NCBI GenBank assembly: GCA_015680685.1
Contig: MNCI01009439.1
Coordinates: 309,904-373,903 of the forward strand
DNA length: 64,000 bases
Reading direction: 5' to 3'
From: Gnetum montanum
Lineage: Eukaryota > Streptophyta > Gnetopsida > Gnetales > Gnetaceae
The position numbers and the translations under genes are program-made. Positions 22,615 through 34,934 of the stretch are shown one piece after another (position 1 is the stretch's first letter; the number at the start of each line of letters is the position of its first letter). The notes under the pieces were generated by a model. That model did not search any database and had not been told where the DNA came from. It saw only the letters and a program-made list of their open reading frames with translations.

Positions 22615-25110
22615 AAAGATACCAAACTATTGGTCCCAAAAGAATGCAAGGTGGTATACACTCATCCAAATGAGTTTGTGTTGAACTTGACCTTCATCTT
22701 ACATTAGGATGAACAGTTGTGATGGGGTGATATGGAGGGTAACGTCATCTTGCCCCTGATAGATCTATGCACAGGATGTTGTTTAAGACCCTTAAGAAGT
22801 TAGGTATAGTAGATCTTCACAAAGAATACGTTGTGGATGGATATGACACTCGAAACTACTATTCCAATGAAACACAATGTAAATGAGATTAATGTTAGGA
22901 GAAAATTCATGAAGCTATAAAGGGAAAACACTACACCAATCCCTTGTTCTTACCAAATCAAGATGACATTGAGGATCCTCCTACTGAAGGTTCTCAACAT
23001 GAAGATTCTCCACCCCTTGTTATAGATGGTAAGGGTGTGAACTTGACCTTGCGATCCACTATTCATAAATTGGGTTTAGAAAAAAGTGGCAACCAAGGTA
23101 GGGACTCAAGTAAGCACTACAATAGCAAGGGATCTAAGGGTGGTAATCATAACAAGTATAAGAGTGGTGGTGGACATCATGGTGGTAGTGGTGGTCCACA
23201 TTCCTCTTCATCCGATTTTGAACATTCCTATTCATCTGATGATTCTCATGGAAGTTGCTATTGAAACAATCATGATGAAGGTGATCAGAGAGATAAAAAT
23301 GACCATGAAGGCCACCAAAATCAAGGGGGTGGATGAAACCATCATCAACATCATAGACATAGTGATGATGATGAACCTCTATTGGTGACTCAAAGTATGC
23401 TCAACATTACAGAGGTAGTGAAAATCCCAACTAGGCATATGAAGGATAGTCAGATCAAGCACCTAGACATGAACAATATTCCAAGATTTGAAGAGGGATA
23501 CAACTTTGATATATAAACATATCTACAAGATTTTCAAGATGGCTGTGCCTTATAAAACATAGAGAATGAGTGGTAGAAACTCAAGCTTTTCCCAAGGACA
23601 CTCATTAAGGAAGCTAAAATTTGGTACTGGTCCTTAGAACTAAAATCTATCCATAGATGGAGTACTATGCTAGAGCTATTTAATGATAAATATTAGAAGT
23701 ATTTTAGAGTGTCTGATCTAAGAAAGCAAATCCAAGGCTGGAAACAAGGAGTACATGAACCCTTGGATGCTGCCATAGGCTACAACTATTCACTCCTACA
23801 CCAATGGCTTGGCCATGGTTATTCTTAGAGGAAACAACTTCACCACATCATAGATGGGCTTAGAGCAAAAATAAGAAGAACCCTTGGGGTGTATGCCCAA
23901 GGATGATTGTCTAAAATGAGAGCTCATTGAATCTAGAGGCTAATTGAGTAGGTAGCAAAAGAAGAAGGTGAGCTACAAAAAAGCGACAGTGCTGAAGAGT
24001 ATAATAGGGACCCTTCCGTCAGAAAATGAGAGGTCCACTTTTGTGATGAGGAGAAGTCACCACTTGATGAAGTAGTGAACAGAAAGACCTTGCCCATCCA
24101 AAAATCATTTTATGATATTTCATCCAAGGTTGAAAAATTATGGAACTCTTTGGATGAAAAATTATGGGACTCTTTGGATGAAAAATTTGAAACCACTTTG
24201 AAGATTGCTGAAGAATCCAAAGAGCAAAGTAGTGATCATAATTTTAGAAGGTAAAAAGAAGCTGAACATGCCTACCAAAGAGGTAAGGGCAAAGCTACTA
24301 TAGTAGAGGAAGTTGGGGAGTTTGACTCTGATGATGAAATTGAATGTGACATTTGCCAATATGAACATCCAAAGTGATGATGCCTTGTAGTGTCACACTT
24401 ACAAGAGTCTGGAGTGTATGCATTGAATCCTTGCCTAGCATGTAGGTAAGCTCCAAGACAATTGTCTTATCCTCAAGGTAGTCTAAGACAGTTCCACCAG
24501 CAACAAGAAGCTTACTATCCAAGTGGAACTCCTTCATAATTTTATGAATAATACCAATAGTGGTATGAACCAAAATTGTGCCGAATGCCACTATTAATGT
24601 AGTAGTACCCTTATAGGCAACTAGATCCATACAGGTACTATGTTTAGTAGTTTGTCTCCCCTAGAAGTTTTGCAAGTCATACATCATTCCAACATCATTA
24701 TTACCCTCCAGAGTACCACCAAACACATTCATCATCTACTTGAGGGAAAAACCCATATTCGTATCCATATCATCTTCTAGATCCCTCTACACATACACCT
24801 CCATCTTCAACCTAGTTACCTCCTTTTGCATCTATGCAAGCTGAGATTCCTCCATAGTCACAACAATGCAATGCTATGATGACTGTATGCTCACAACTAG
24901 TTTTTCAACCAAGTGGTCTAGATAATTGCTCAAGAAAAAGACCTTTATTTTGACCTAGTAGTCCTCTCTAGCCCTCATAACCTACTTCGGTTGATCACCC
25001 TACATCTCTAGCACCCTCATCCTCTACATCAAACACCTTCAAGTTCCCTTCAAACCAAGTGTGACCTTGGTTTTGCACTATCATGTTAACCCATGCTATT
25101 TCTAATTCGA
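22615..25110 (+). pseudogene. AL2 gag
   Basis: N-terminal domain VVYTHPNEFV (22651); Gly/His/Ser-rich linker open 22944-23264; LDMNNIPRFEEGYN near 23470; capsid part with STMLELFNDKY and EPLDAAIGYNYSLLHQW; coiled coil with a 24-bp tandem duplication (WNSLDEKL/WDSLDEKF, 24137-24190); a knuckle remnant CDICQYEHPK near 24345; and a Pro/Tyr-rich tail. Broken by stops, many at Gln or Trp positions of relatives. Confidence 0.8.
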
Positions 25111-25169
25111 TCAAGGTTGGAAATCTTCATATAAAAAGATCTTATCTTGAAAGTCCACTCATTTATCTA

Positions 25170-25650
25170 TAGATTTCTGGACAAGAGCCATGCAAAGCTC
25201 TTCTTGACTTTGGTTCTGGAGTTAATCTCATTTCCCATGACATGTACAAGTCCTGGAACCTAACACCTCTCAAGAAGAGCAACGTTCATCTAGAATTAGC
25301 ATATCTATCAATTACTATCCCTTTGGGATTAGTAAAGGACATTGTGACCACATTTTGTGGATGGTCTTATCCTATTTATTTTCTAGTAATCAAGGTGAAC
25401 GACTACAAAAATGACTTCCCCATCATTATGGGAAGAACTTGGTTAAGAATGGTCGACACAAGAATGGGTATAAGGGACCTATCTTTAGAAATATCTAAGG
25501 AAAATGAGCTAGGAAAAATTGAGAAAAATCATATTCCATGCATTACACACAGTGATAATGGGTGCAATTATGTGTAAAATATTTGGTCAATCAAAAGTAC
25601 ATACATTAAGGTATGCAATGAGTGTGCACAAGAAATTAATATTTAAAGGT
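25170..25650 (+). pseudogene. AL2 aspartic protease
   Basis: KALLDFGSGVNLISHDMY (25195-25248) shows D-F-G in place of D-S/T-G. PIIMGRTWLRMVDTRMG follows near 25420. Open 25242-25577, ending at a stop after CNYV. Confidence 0.8.
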
Positions 25651-25939
25651 GTCTGTATGTAGTAACCACAAAACAGGAGAACACCTAGTGGTTGATATTT
25701 GATTCAAATAGTAGCACAATATGCATGGAGCCAATTGAGGGCCTAACATGTGCATATGTTGAAAGTATGGACAAACTTAAATAAGTTCATTTCCAACTCT
25801 CTAATGAAGATGATGATACTTTTTGGGAAGAGTTGGAAATCCCTATTCACTTGAAGTAGGAGTCCTTAGAGTTAAAACTTTTACCAACTAATATTGAGTA
25901 TGCATTTCTAAAGAATGGTAAAATAGTCATAATTAATCT

Positions 25940-26930
25940 CAAACTTGCTTCTAAGAAAAAATAGAAGTTGTTGAAAGTGATGAACAAATGGTCAATAGCC
26001 TTTTCTTGGTCATATCCAGAGCTAACAAGAATTGATCTAAGGATATGCCAACATTGCATCTATATCGGCTTAGCCATGAAGCCTTGAAGGTAGCCACAAA
26101 GTTAGTTGAACCCCAAATTGAGGAAAATCATCAAGGAGGAAATAGAGAAACTCCTTAAGATGAGTTTTATCTATCCAATCATGGATAGTGAGTGGGTTAG
26201 CCCAATTGTAATAGTACTAAAGAAGGGTGGCAAATGGTGGGTTTACATCGACTTCAGGCTATTGAATATGGCAACATTTAAAGATTATTTTTCTTGGCCA
26301 TTTGTGGATCAAGTATTAGATACCATATCTGGGCATTGTTATTATAGTTTCTTGGATGGTTATAGTGGTTATAACAAAATCCAAATTGCACCAGAAGATT
26401 AGGCCAAGACAACATTCACAAGTCCCTGGGGGACTTTTGCATATTGTAAGATGTCATTTCATCTATGCAATGCCCCTACAACATTTTAATGCTTAGTCCT
26501 TAGTATCTTTCAACAATAGATTAGCAGTGGTGTTGAAGTCTTCATGGATGACTTTTCCACCTATGGAGCTACATTTGAGCAAGCCTTGGACCAATTGGAG
26601 TAAGTACTAAAGAGATGTGTAGAGACAAACCTATGGCTCAATTGGAAAAAAAGCCATCTCATGGTCCAAGAAGACATTGTGCCAGGTCATTGAATTTCAT
26701 AGAAAGGGATTGAGGTAGACCCAAAAAAATAGGAGTCATCCAAGGAATAACATGTCAACCAGAGACTGTTAAAGATGGTTGGTCATTCCTTGGACACACT
26801 GGCTACTACCAATGATTTAGAAAGAATTTCTCTAAGATTGCAAAGCCATTGGCAGAGCTTATAAAGAAAGATGCACCTTTCATCTGGACTAAGAAGTGTG
26901 AACATGCATTTCAATAATTAAAAAAGAAAC
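25940..26930 (+). pseudogene. AL2 reverse transcriptase
   Basis: Pre-RT WSIAFSWSYPELTRID (about 25990), then an open stretch from 26106: MSFIYPIMDSEWVSPIV, KWWVYIDFRLLN, DGYSGYNKIQIAPED followed by TAG (relatives have Gln). The catalytic FMDDFSTYGATFEQALD is near 26545, and GHTGYY near 26795. Stops after EQ, FQ and QQ positions. Confidence 0.85.
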
Positions 26931-27380
26931 TCTTAGAAACACCAATGCTATGAGCACTAGACTCGTCTAGACCCTGCCATATTATGATAGATGCATCTAA
27001 CTATGCCTTGGGAGTAGTGCTCATGTAGATAGAAAATAAGAAATCTCTATACTATATCCACTATGTGAGTTGAAGCATTGTGGGAGCACAGTTAAATTAC
27101 ACCACCAAAAAGAAATAGCTAATGGTAGTGGTGTATGTGCTAGAAAATTTCAAGCACTATGTGCTTGGTTACAAAGTATTTATGCATACAGACCACAATG
27201 CAATCTACTTCTTCATGAATAAGCTGATAGTGAGCCCTTGTGTTATACAGTAGCTAGTGATCTTGTAGAAAGTTGATCTCATGATGGTAGATTGAAAAGG
27301 GATCAAGAATGCGGTCACTGACCATCTCTCTTACTTAAGATGAAATAACGAAGAGGAGGAGAGCTTGCTCTTTGATCAGT
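26930..27380 (+). pseudogene. AL2 RNase H
   Basis: IMIDASNYALGVVLM near 26985, the catalytic-Glu segment reduced to KK*LMVVVYVLENF near 27110, HTDHNAIYFFMNK near 27185, and AVTDHLSYLR near 27315. Confidence 0.8.
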
Positions 27381-27399
27381 TTCCAGATGAACTCCTCTT

Positions 27400-28680
27400 T
27401 ATAGGAGCAATAAGTAAATAAACATCTGCAAAAGAAACATGGTACACTGGCATCCTCACCTATCTTCTCACTCAAAAGATGCCATAAGACTTGGATTTTA
27501 AAGAGAAGCAACAACTTCTTCATCAGGCCAAATACTTCATGGAAATTAACAAACACCTCTACAAGGTGTGCGTCGATGGCTTGATTTGTTGGTGTGTCCT
27601 TGATGAAGATCAATTGTGCATTCTCTAGGATGCTTACAAAGGGCCTTATGGAGGCCACTATGCAAGGAAACAGATGACCATACAAATCCTAATGGTAGGA
27701 TACTATTGGCCTACAATCTTTAGGGATTCCCACCAGTTTGTTAAGTCTTGTGAATGTTGTCAATGAGACGGGGGGATGACCACTTGCATGGAAGGTCCTC
27801 AATAGTGGATTCAACCACTAGAACCTTTCAAAAGATGAGGCATTTACTTCATGGGTTCCATCACACCCATGTCTAATGAGAAAGTGTATATTATAGTAGT
27901 AGTTGACTACTGCACAAAATGGAAAAAAACAACAACCATCCACTACTATAAAATTTATACAACAAAATATTGTGAATAGGTTTGGGATGCCACATTCACT
28001 AATTTCTGATAATGGAACTCATTTCATAGGTGCCACCTTTAGAAACTTAATGCAATGCTTAAGGTTAGAGCATAAATTAATAACACATTACCATCCCCAA
28101 GCCAACGGTCAAGTAGAGATAACCAACTAGGAGATCATAAAAATACTAACGTAGACTATTAGCAAATATAGGATGGATTGAAGTACAAAACTTAATGATG
28201 CTCTCTAGGCTTATCATTTGACTTGGAAACTTCCTATTGCCTATTCTCTCTACAAGTTAGTGTACTGAAAACTTCCAATGCTTCCAATTCAATCCAAGCT
28301 TCCTAAACTCTCAACAGCCTACAATCTAAACCATGAGCTAAGTATAGCATAAAAAGAAAGATTAATTCCCTTAAACATGCTAGATGAAATATTATTGGTG
28401 GCCTGATCCTTGAATAAGGTGAATAAGGCATTTAGTAAGCAATGTCATGACCTTAGAATCAGGAAAGTAAAACTTTAATTAGGAGATAAGGTTATTTATT
28501 GGAACCCCACACATATACCCCAAAAGATGAAATTCCAAACATTGTGGGAGGAACCTTATATAATTGATCAAACCTTTTCCTTAAAACCTAAAAGCCCAAA
28601 CAAAAAGTAGTTGGTCAACATTCAACAAATAAGGCCTTTCCTAGAACCAAGACAGGCTAGTGTAACTACTGCCTTCATGG
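27400..28680 (+). pseudogene. AL2 integrase
   Basis: Linker LTYLLTQKMP, finger region with GPYGGHYA and SCECCQ (near 27755), core VVVDYCTKW (near 27900), then a frame change. LISDNGTHF (near 28005) and HPQANGQVEITN (near 28100) keep the second Asp and Glu. The tail resembles KFQTLWEEPYII (near 28530), the GPY/F module. Confidence 0.8.
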
Positions 28681-29368
28681 ATGGACAACCACATTCTATT
28701 TTTTGAATCTTCTCCTTCCAACTCAGTCATGTGGAAGATGGCCATCTGTGCTAACAATCAAATTAGCTTCTTAGTTTTTTCTACTTTTTGTTTCTCACAT
28801 TTTTGATTTTTACAAATGATTTATTTTTCAAATTTTTCTAATTTTACACCATCTTTAGTACCTTTGAACTTTCTTGATTATTTTACATTTTCTTATATAT
28901 TTTTCTTTGTTTGGTTTTATTTAAGTATGATATTTCCTCATTTTTGCTAATAAATTTGCTTTATTATCATAGGACATAATGCCACTATTGTTGTTTACTA
29001 ATGATTGTTTTTTCTTAATGTGTGATTGTCTATGTCTGGTTTCTATTTTTGAATTCTAATGTCTGATGACTTTGACATGGTTTATCTTTCATGGAACAGG
29101 TAGTGAGTCCACGTCATTTGACCATCCAATGAACTCTATGGTTTTCCTTGTTTTGGAAATTTGAGGTCCCTTCCATTAAATAAACTTCTAATCAATTAGT
29201 GACCCTAGTAGTTTTGGAATTAGGAAGGATTCAAAGGTTTGTAAAGGGTGTGACTTTAAGAGGAATCTATACTCTTTGTACTCTTCTACTTGCTTGAGTG
29301 CTTGAGTGTGTTCATGGACTTCTTACCATTCCACACCACCTACTAATAGGAAGTGAAATAATGTCATT

Positions 29369-29510
29369 GCATGGTGTGGTTCCCATTCCAACCAAAAAAA
29401 TGATGGAAATTCAAAGCACACCCCTTCGATACGAATAAGTCCTTACATGGTGTGGTTTCCATTTCAAAAAAATAAAATAAAACAATGGAAATTCAAAGCA
29501 TACCCCTTGG
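29369..29510 (+). repeat. AL2 duplicated GGTGTGG...CACACCCC repeat
   Basis: Two units, each from GCATGGTGTGGTT or its variant to ATTCAAAGCACACCCCTT or its variant. Sense-orientation counterpart of AL1 2231-2419 and AL4 44338-44539. Confidence 0.65.
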
Positions 29511-30309
29511 ACAAATAAATGGGCTATAAGCACTAATTATGGGACTTGAACATCATGCACCTATGCCTGAAGGTCCCCTCTAACTAAAGCCGTCTCTCTC
29601 ACTTTCTACTTCTCTTTTCCTCTCTTTGTGGAATGGTGGTTATCTTGTGGAATCACTCTTGTGTCTCGAGTGAGTGGATCGGTCTTGGAGTGGTGGTGCG
29701 AGGTCACTGAAAGTAATTGATTTTGGTCTAGGCAGAGGATGGAACTTCTTAGGTCATTTTAAACATAAATTCCACAAGGCACTGCTTATGACCTCAATTT
29801 GGAACTCCATTCCACCTTCTCTATCATTCACCCATGCTACCATAACTCACCTCACTGCCAGGTTCTATGTTATGCTCTATGTCTTGGTCTGATGTGTTGG
29901 GATTCTTGAGTAGATTCTTTCAATTTGGTCTTTAACTTATCATGATCATTAGATCAATTATTGGGCCCATGGACTCCTTAGTTGAGGTTATGCATGGGAA
30001 AAAAAGGCATGAGCCTACTATGGGGAGGATCCACTTGCATAGCTCTTGGCATGATTAGTTAAGGTTCCTTGCCTTTGACATTGTTACAATCCTATCTTTC
30101 ACATTTTCCATTGCATATATTGCTCAGTGCTCCTTAATCTTTCATTTCATTTATGCACTAAATCAATTTTTTTCTTTTTTCTCCAAACTTATGAGCTTCA
30201 ACACCTCTTCTCATGTTTTCATAATATTCTTGTCCTTTTAAGGTTTTATTTGACACCAATTTCACTCAAAAACTCTTCATATTTTGCAAGATTAACTACA
30301 ATCAAAGTT

Positions 30310-30421
30310 TGACTACAGTAGTCAACGATTACGTTGATGAGGCCCCATCAATGCATCCTACCTTATTGATGAGGCTCGATCGACTAGGTGTCATTGACAC
30401 AACACAAAACCCCTATATATA
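30310..30421 (+). promoter_or_regulatory. AL2 putative internal promoter upstream of aORF
   Basis: GTTGATGAGGCC/GATGAGGCTCGATCGA cluster followed by CCCTATATATACTA, about 470 bp before the aORF ATG. The AL2 LTR has the same arrangement (GAGGCC/GATG cluster, then CTATAAATAT at 12253). Confidence 0.45.
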
Positions 30422-30888
30422 CTATTGAATAATTTGTAATTTTTTACCATTTTCTCATAACACAAGGGGACTTTTTGAAAATTTTTAGAGCCTAAAACTT
30501 CCAGAGCTCATAACTTCTCAACTGTTTGTCTAAATCACTCTGTTTTTTGATCCTAAACTTATCAAATGTAAGATATTTATCATGGGGACCACAAACCTTA
30601 AATTTTCTAATGAAACAATTGATGAAATTTTTTGGAATTTTTTCTAACTCCCCCAAAGGGTTAGCAACCTTAACCATATATAAACATAAATGTTTTCACA
30701 AGTTAACCCTTCCAGCAACATTTGGGATAATTTATTAATGATAATACATAAATAAATGACAATCAAATTAATTAAATTAGCCATAATCACAACATAGCCA
30801 AAGCATAACCATCCTTAAGAGATAAGGTATGCTAATTGTTTTAAGGTTACACAATGATTGCTAATCCATGGTCTTATTGTGATGACAG

Positions 30889-33747
30889 ATGACACCCAAA
30901 AAAAAACCTCTACAAGAAGGAGAACCCTTGCAACCATAGGAGAAGTAACCTAGAGCTAGAAGCTGCTAGCAAGAGCAAGGCCAAGAACTACTTGAGGTGA
31001 TCCATGCAATGGGACCTCTTTGTTGGGAGCTTGAAGTGGAATCTATCTAATAGATTCCAGAAGAAGAAGTGCCAACTGAACAATCACAACGAGGAGGAGT
31101 GCTTGGACCCATACCAAGGCTTGAGGTCACTTTGACTCAATCCTGCCTTGATATCATCAAGTCTTAATAGATTCAATGATCCATTATTAAAGAGATTAAC
31201 TTCGGGCCATTTTTGGAGAAATCTCTAGATGATGTGAAGACTCAACTATGAATCTTGTCCATGTGGCCAATTATCACATCCAATGGGGAGTGGCACATTA
31301 GAGAGACATACCTTTTCTAGAACAATCGAGAGTTGGGATCCATAGTCAAGATCAAGGACATTCAAGTGTCCTACTTGATAGAAGCTATTGCATGAGCACT
31401 TGGGTTTCTTGACACTAGAACATAGTTGGCATAATTATCCATGCAAGGTGACCTTGAAGCCAAGAAGGAATGGACCCAACATTGTTACTAGTTGGACTAC
31501 AAGGAGTATGATGCGCTCACACTAGTGGAGCGAATTTACTTTAAGATCATAGCCTATCACCTTCATCCAATGGTGAAGCCAAGAAAGGTAACTACTTTCT
31601 CCCCCTAAGCATGCACCACTCTAAGTGGGAAGTTGCTCGTTAACCTTTCACAACTACTATACTTGGAAATTAATAAAAATTTCAAAGAAAATGAATGTCG
31701 AAAAAGGACTCTACCTTTTTCATGCCTCATCCAAAAACTTTGGGAGAGGGCAAGCATCATTCACTACTCTAATGATACACTCAGGCATACTCCTTTGGCT
31801 TCATGGTCCTAGATCATAAAAGATAAGAAACTAGTGATGAATCAATTAGAGGAGTTGTTGCCATCACCACCCACTTAGGAAACAACACTAGAGGCTTGCA
31901 AAACCATTGAGCATCTACATAAAATCCAATAATAGCTCTTAAGTGAATAAGAGCAATAGGCAAGAATGAGTGGGGCAAATCCATCTATGTATTAGCCAAT
32001 GATGAGTCACCTTAATGAGATGGCCCGAACAGTAAGCTAGATGGAGCGAGGTGGTCCCATTTTCTTTGTCCAATGAATGTAGAGGCCTTCGAGATTAGAT
32101 CCCAATGCTCGAGAGGTGAAAGTTTCACTAGAAACATACCATCTATTCACAAAAATATCTAGGAAAGCTATCACTTTCTCAATGCAATTGGAGGAAGGCA
32201 AAGAGGCAACTATCTTGGTGATGTAGCACTAAGGGTAGGAGACAGTGGTAGAGGTGGTTGCTGACTATGTAGAAGAAGCATTGAATGCACTTATGACATA
32301 TATACTAGAAATATCTACACTTCAAGATGTGTAGACATTTGCAGGCATGGTCAGTGGAAAATTAAATGTAACCCAACATGAAAAGTTGCTAGAATGACTA
32401 GTAGGAACTAGGCAATTGACTTTGGACATCTTTGATGTTTCGAAGAACATCACCACAACCTAGTTAGAGCTACTGAATGTAAGGGGTAGATGTATTATTT
32501 TGGAGGGGCAACTAGAAATGACCTAAGAGCAAAATCAACACTTGGCTGTAAAGGTTGCCAAACTTCATGCTGAACTTGTAGATCAAGCAATCCTTATCTT
32601 AGCAATGACAAGCAATGAAGCTATCAAAAAAATTCAAGAACAATTTCAGAAGGTTGAGGGAGAGGTAGTGATAATGATATTTAAATAGTTTATAGTAGAA
32701 GCTAAAACATAATCAATCCAAAAGGACTTGAATTAGATGCACTAGGAAAATGAAGCAATAATTGCATAGAATCATCAGCTACAAAATGTTGATGTTTAGA
32801 TAGATTAAATGTAAGAATTTAGTCATCAACAGTGAGAGCAGCTTGCTAGGGTAAACAATAAATTGAGGAAATTGACCACAAAAAATCATAATCTATTAAT
32901 GGAGAAGGTATGCACCTTGTGTTAGAAGTCTGTCATCGAGATCGTTGCTTGGAAAAACAAAGCTCTCAAATTTGAGAGAGTGAAAAATTACTACAAGGAC
33001 CAAGTTAGTTTGTAGAAAGAAGTTAATGAAATACACATCCAAATGGAAAAGGCAAAAATGAATGAAGCCCTATAGCAACTCAAACAAGGAAGAAAAGTGT
33101 GGCAACCCATCATTAATGGGATCGATGCCTACAACAAAGTAGAGATCCATTTAAAGGAGTTACAAATTGAGGAGATGATAGAGTACATGGAGTTGTCCAA
33201 TCTCTATTATGAAAACCTAGCAATGCTAAATTCCAGACAACCATAGTTGGAGTTAAGAAAACAAGTGGCTAGCTTGTATCTCTTATATGAGGGAAAGTTC
33301 AATCGCCAGAAGAATGCCATGCAGAAGCTTGAGGCTGCTAATGCTAAACTCAAAGTTCTCAGAAAGAGATTTAGAGATCAAAGATCTATTGCTAAGAACC
33401 TAGCTAGATGGATGAATGACTACTAGGAGGTAAAGAACATAGTTAGGGTGTTCAACATTGAATGCAAATAGTTTGCCACCTGGTTCATCAATGCAAAAGA
33501 GTTGTTTCTAGCAATCCTGTGTCCTTGGGATGTGCCTATTCTGACCCACATTAGGGAAGCTTCATGGATGGTGCATGATCCCAAGAGTAAGGAGGAGAAA
33601 ATGATAGCACTATTGGATGCTTTTCACTTCCTTCCTGAAGTTGTAGCAGCTATAGGACAGCCACAACCACCTCAACTACTACCCTTGTGTGAAGCCAGTG
33701 AAGGTCCCTTGAAGCCTCAAGAACCACCACTTCCTAGGACTATTTAA
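30889..33747 (+). pseudogene. AL2 aORF, about 953 codons, long coiled-coil protein, stop-riddled
   Basis: Starts MTPKKKPLQEGEP straight after GATGACAG and ends LPRTI-stop at 33747. The N-terminal third contains LEVTLTQSCLDIIKS, INFGPFLEKSLDDV, MWPIITSNGEW and VKIKDIQVSYLIEAIA, all shared with AL1 and AL4. From about codon 450 the heptad-like charged pattern of a coiled coil dominates. The C-terminus is open 33502-33747, ending in a Pro-rich tail. Length matches AL4 (952 codons) within one codon despite dozens of stops. No homology to a named enzyme recognised; an env-like or accessory role is only by position. Confidence 0.75.
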
Positions 33748-33981
33748 TATTTTCTAGAAGCTTTATAACATCAAGGAATATGTTGTTTGATTTTTGAAAA
33801 GTTGAGTCATGGTGTTCAATTTTTTGTCCTGAATACCACCATTTTTTGTAATGTGTTGATCCATACACTTGGGCACTCAATTTTTTGTTAAGTCAGTTAG
33901 ATTATTTTGTTTGAAGAAAAGTTAGTTAATAATCCCATACCTTTCTAATTTTGTAAAAGAAATCAAGGAAAAGTTTTTATT

Positions 33982-33995
33982 CAATCATGGGGATA
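33982..33995 (+). other. AL2 polypurine tract
   Basis: CAATCATGGGGATA directly before the 3' LTR; a weak purine tract. Confidence 0.6.
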
Positions 33996-34929
33996 TGATG
34001 AGTCGCATGTTGTTGGTTGCATCAATGAAACCTCATTGACGTGGCCTTATCATCTAGGCCTTGTTGACGAGGCCTAGTTGACATATCATATCATGCGTTG
34101 ATGTGGCCCTATTGATGTAGTGCCTATAGTTGTTTATAAATGCACACCTATAGCTACATTATGGCAAGTAGAGATTGTAGTTGTAGTAGAACTCTTGCAT
34201 ATTTTCCATTTGAAATCTAGAATTTTTTCCTCAAGTGCCCATAGCTAAAGTCATTGAGTGTACGAATCTTTATTCAAGTATTTTTGTACATGAGCATGAG
34301 AGTGTGTGTAATAATAAAGATGAGCTTTCTAATAAACCTTGCAGCACTTTCAATAGATTAGCTATTTCATTTATGCATTTAATATTTTTAGTTATTTATT
34401 AAATATTTTCAACTAGTTATTAATTATTTTCTAGTTATTACATTAATAAAGCAATTAATCTAGATAGATTACACACATAAGTACGATCACTTCGAGTGTG
34501 ACATGTATTTGCTTGGTAATCCCAGCAGTTTTATTGCTTGGTACACATAGTAGTGTAGCACTTGGTCGCCCAGTAGCAGATACATGGGTTCAAGAAATGT
34601 ACGGAAAGTGGGATTAGATGCTTATGTTAGGATTAGTTAAATGCTAGTTAATTAGTTAATTTAGATTATTTAATCAAATTCCTTTTATCTACATTTGAAC
34701 ACCAACTTATAAACACAAAATGATAAAAATTGAATGCCTTAGTTACACTTAACCATACCAACGAACATCACAAGTGTAATTGGGAAGACAATGATTGACC
34801 TTAACGCTAGATTCACTTCCTAAAGGACTAGTGCACCAAAAATGATAAAGTTCGTAGAATTTGACCGAGTCATGTGTGAACACTTCATGATTTGTATGGT
34901 TGGGCATAGGGGTACCTCGCTACTCATCA
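33996..34929 (+). repeat. AL2 3' LTR
   Basis: 934 bp, TGATGA...TCATCA, aligns with both parts of the 5' LTR. CCATA target copy follows at 34930. Confidence 0.9.
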
Positions 34930-34934
34930 CCATA

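Larger units (their letters stand above)
28690..30888 (+). other. AL2 integrase-aORF spacer
   Basis: No sustained ORF. Contains the 20-nt conserved motif (29246-29265, here GGGTGTGACTTTAAGAGGAA), the duplicated GGTGTGG...CACACCCC repeat (29369-29510), the block GGCATGAGCCTACTATGGGG (30004-30023), a palindrome-like GATGAGGCC cluster (30310-30400), TATATATA (30414-30421) and a final GATGACAG before the aORF ATG. Confidence 0.65.
12115..34929 (+). mobile_element. AL2: full-length Athila-like element, with AL3 nested in its 5' LTR
   Basis: 5' LTR in two parts (12115-12690 and 22073-22433), primer site, gag, protease, RT, RNase H, integrase, spacer, aORF, purine tract, 3' LTR 33996-34929. A perfect 5-bp CCATA target duplication lies in Copia gag. 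Without AL3 the element is about 13.4 kb. It is heavily mutated: stops occur throughout pol, and the LTRs are clearly diverged. Confidence 0.9.

Noticed and set aside
22944-23388. His/Gly/Ser-rich ORF as a host low-complexity gene
   Set aside because: It is the linker of AL2 gag, flanked by gag blocks and paralleled in AL3 and AL4.
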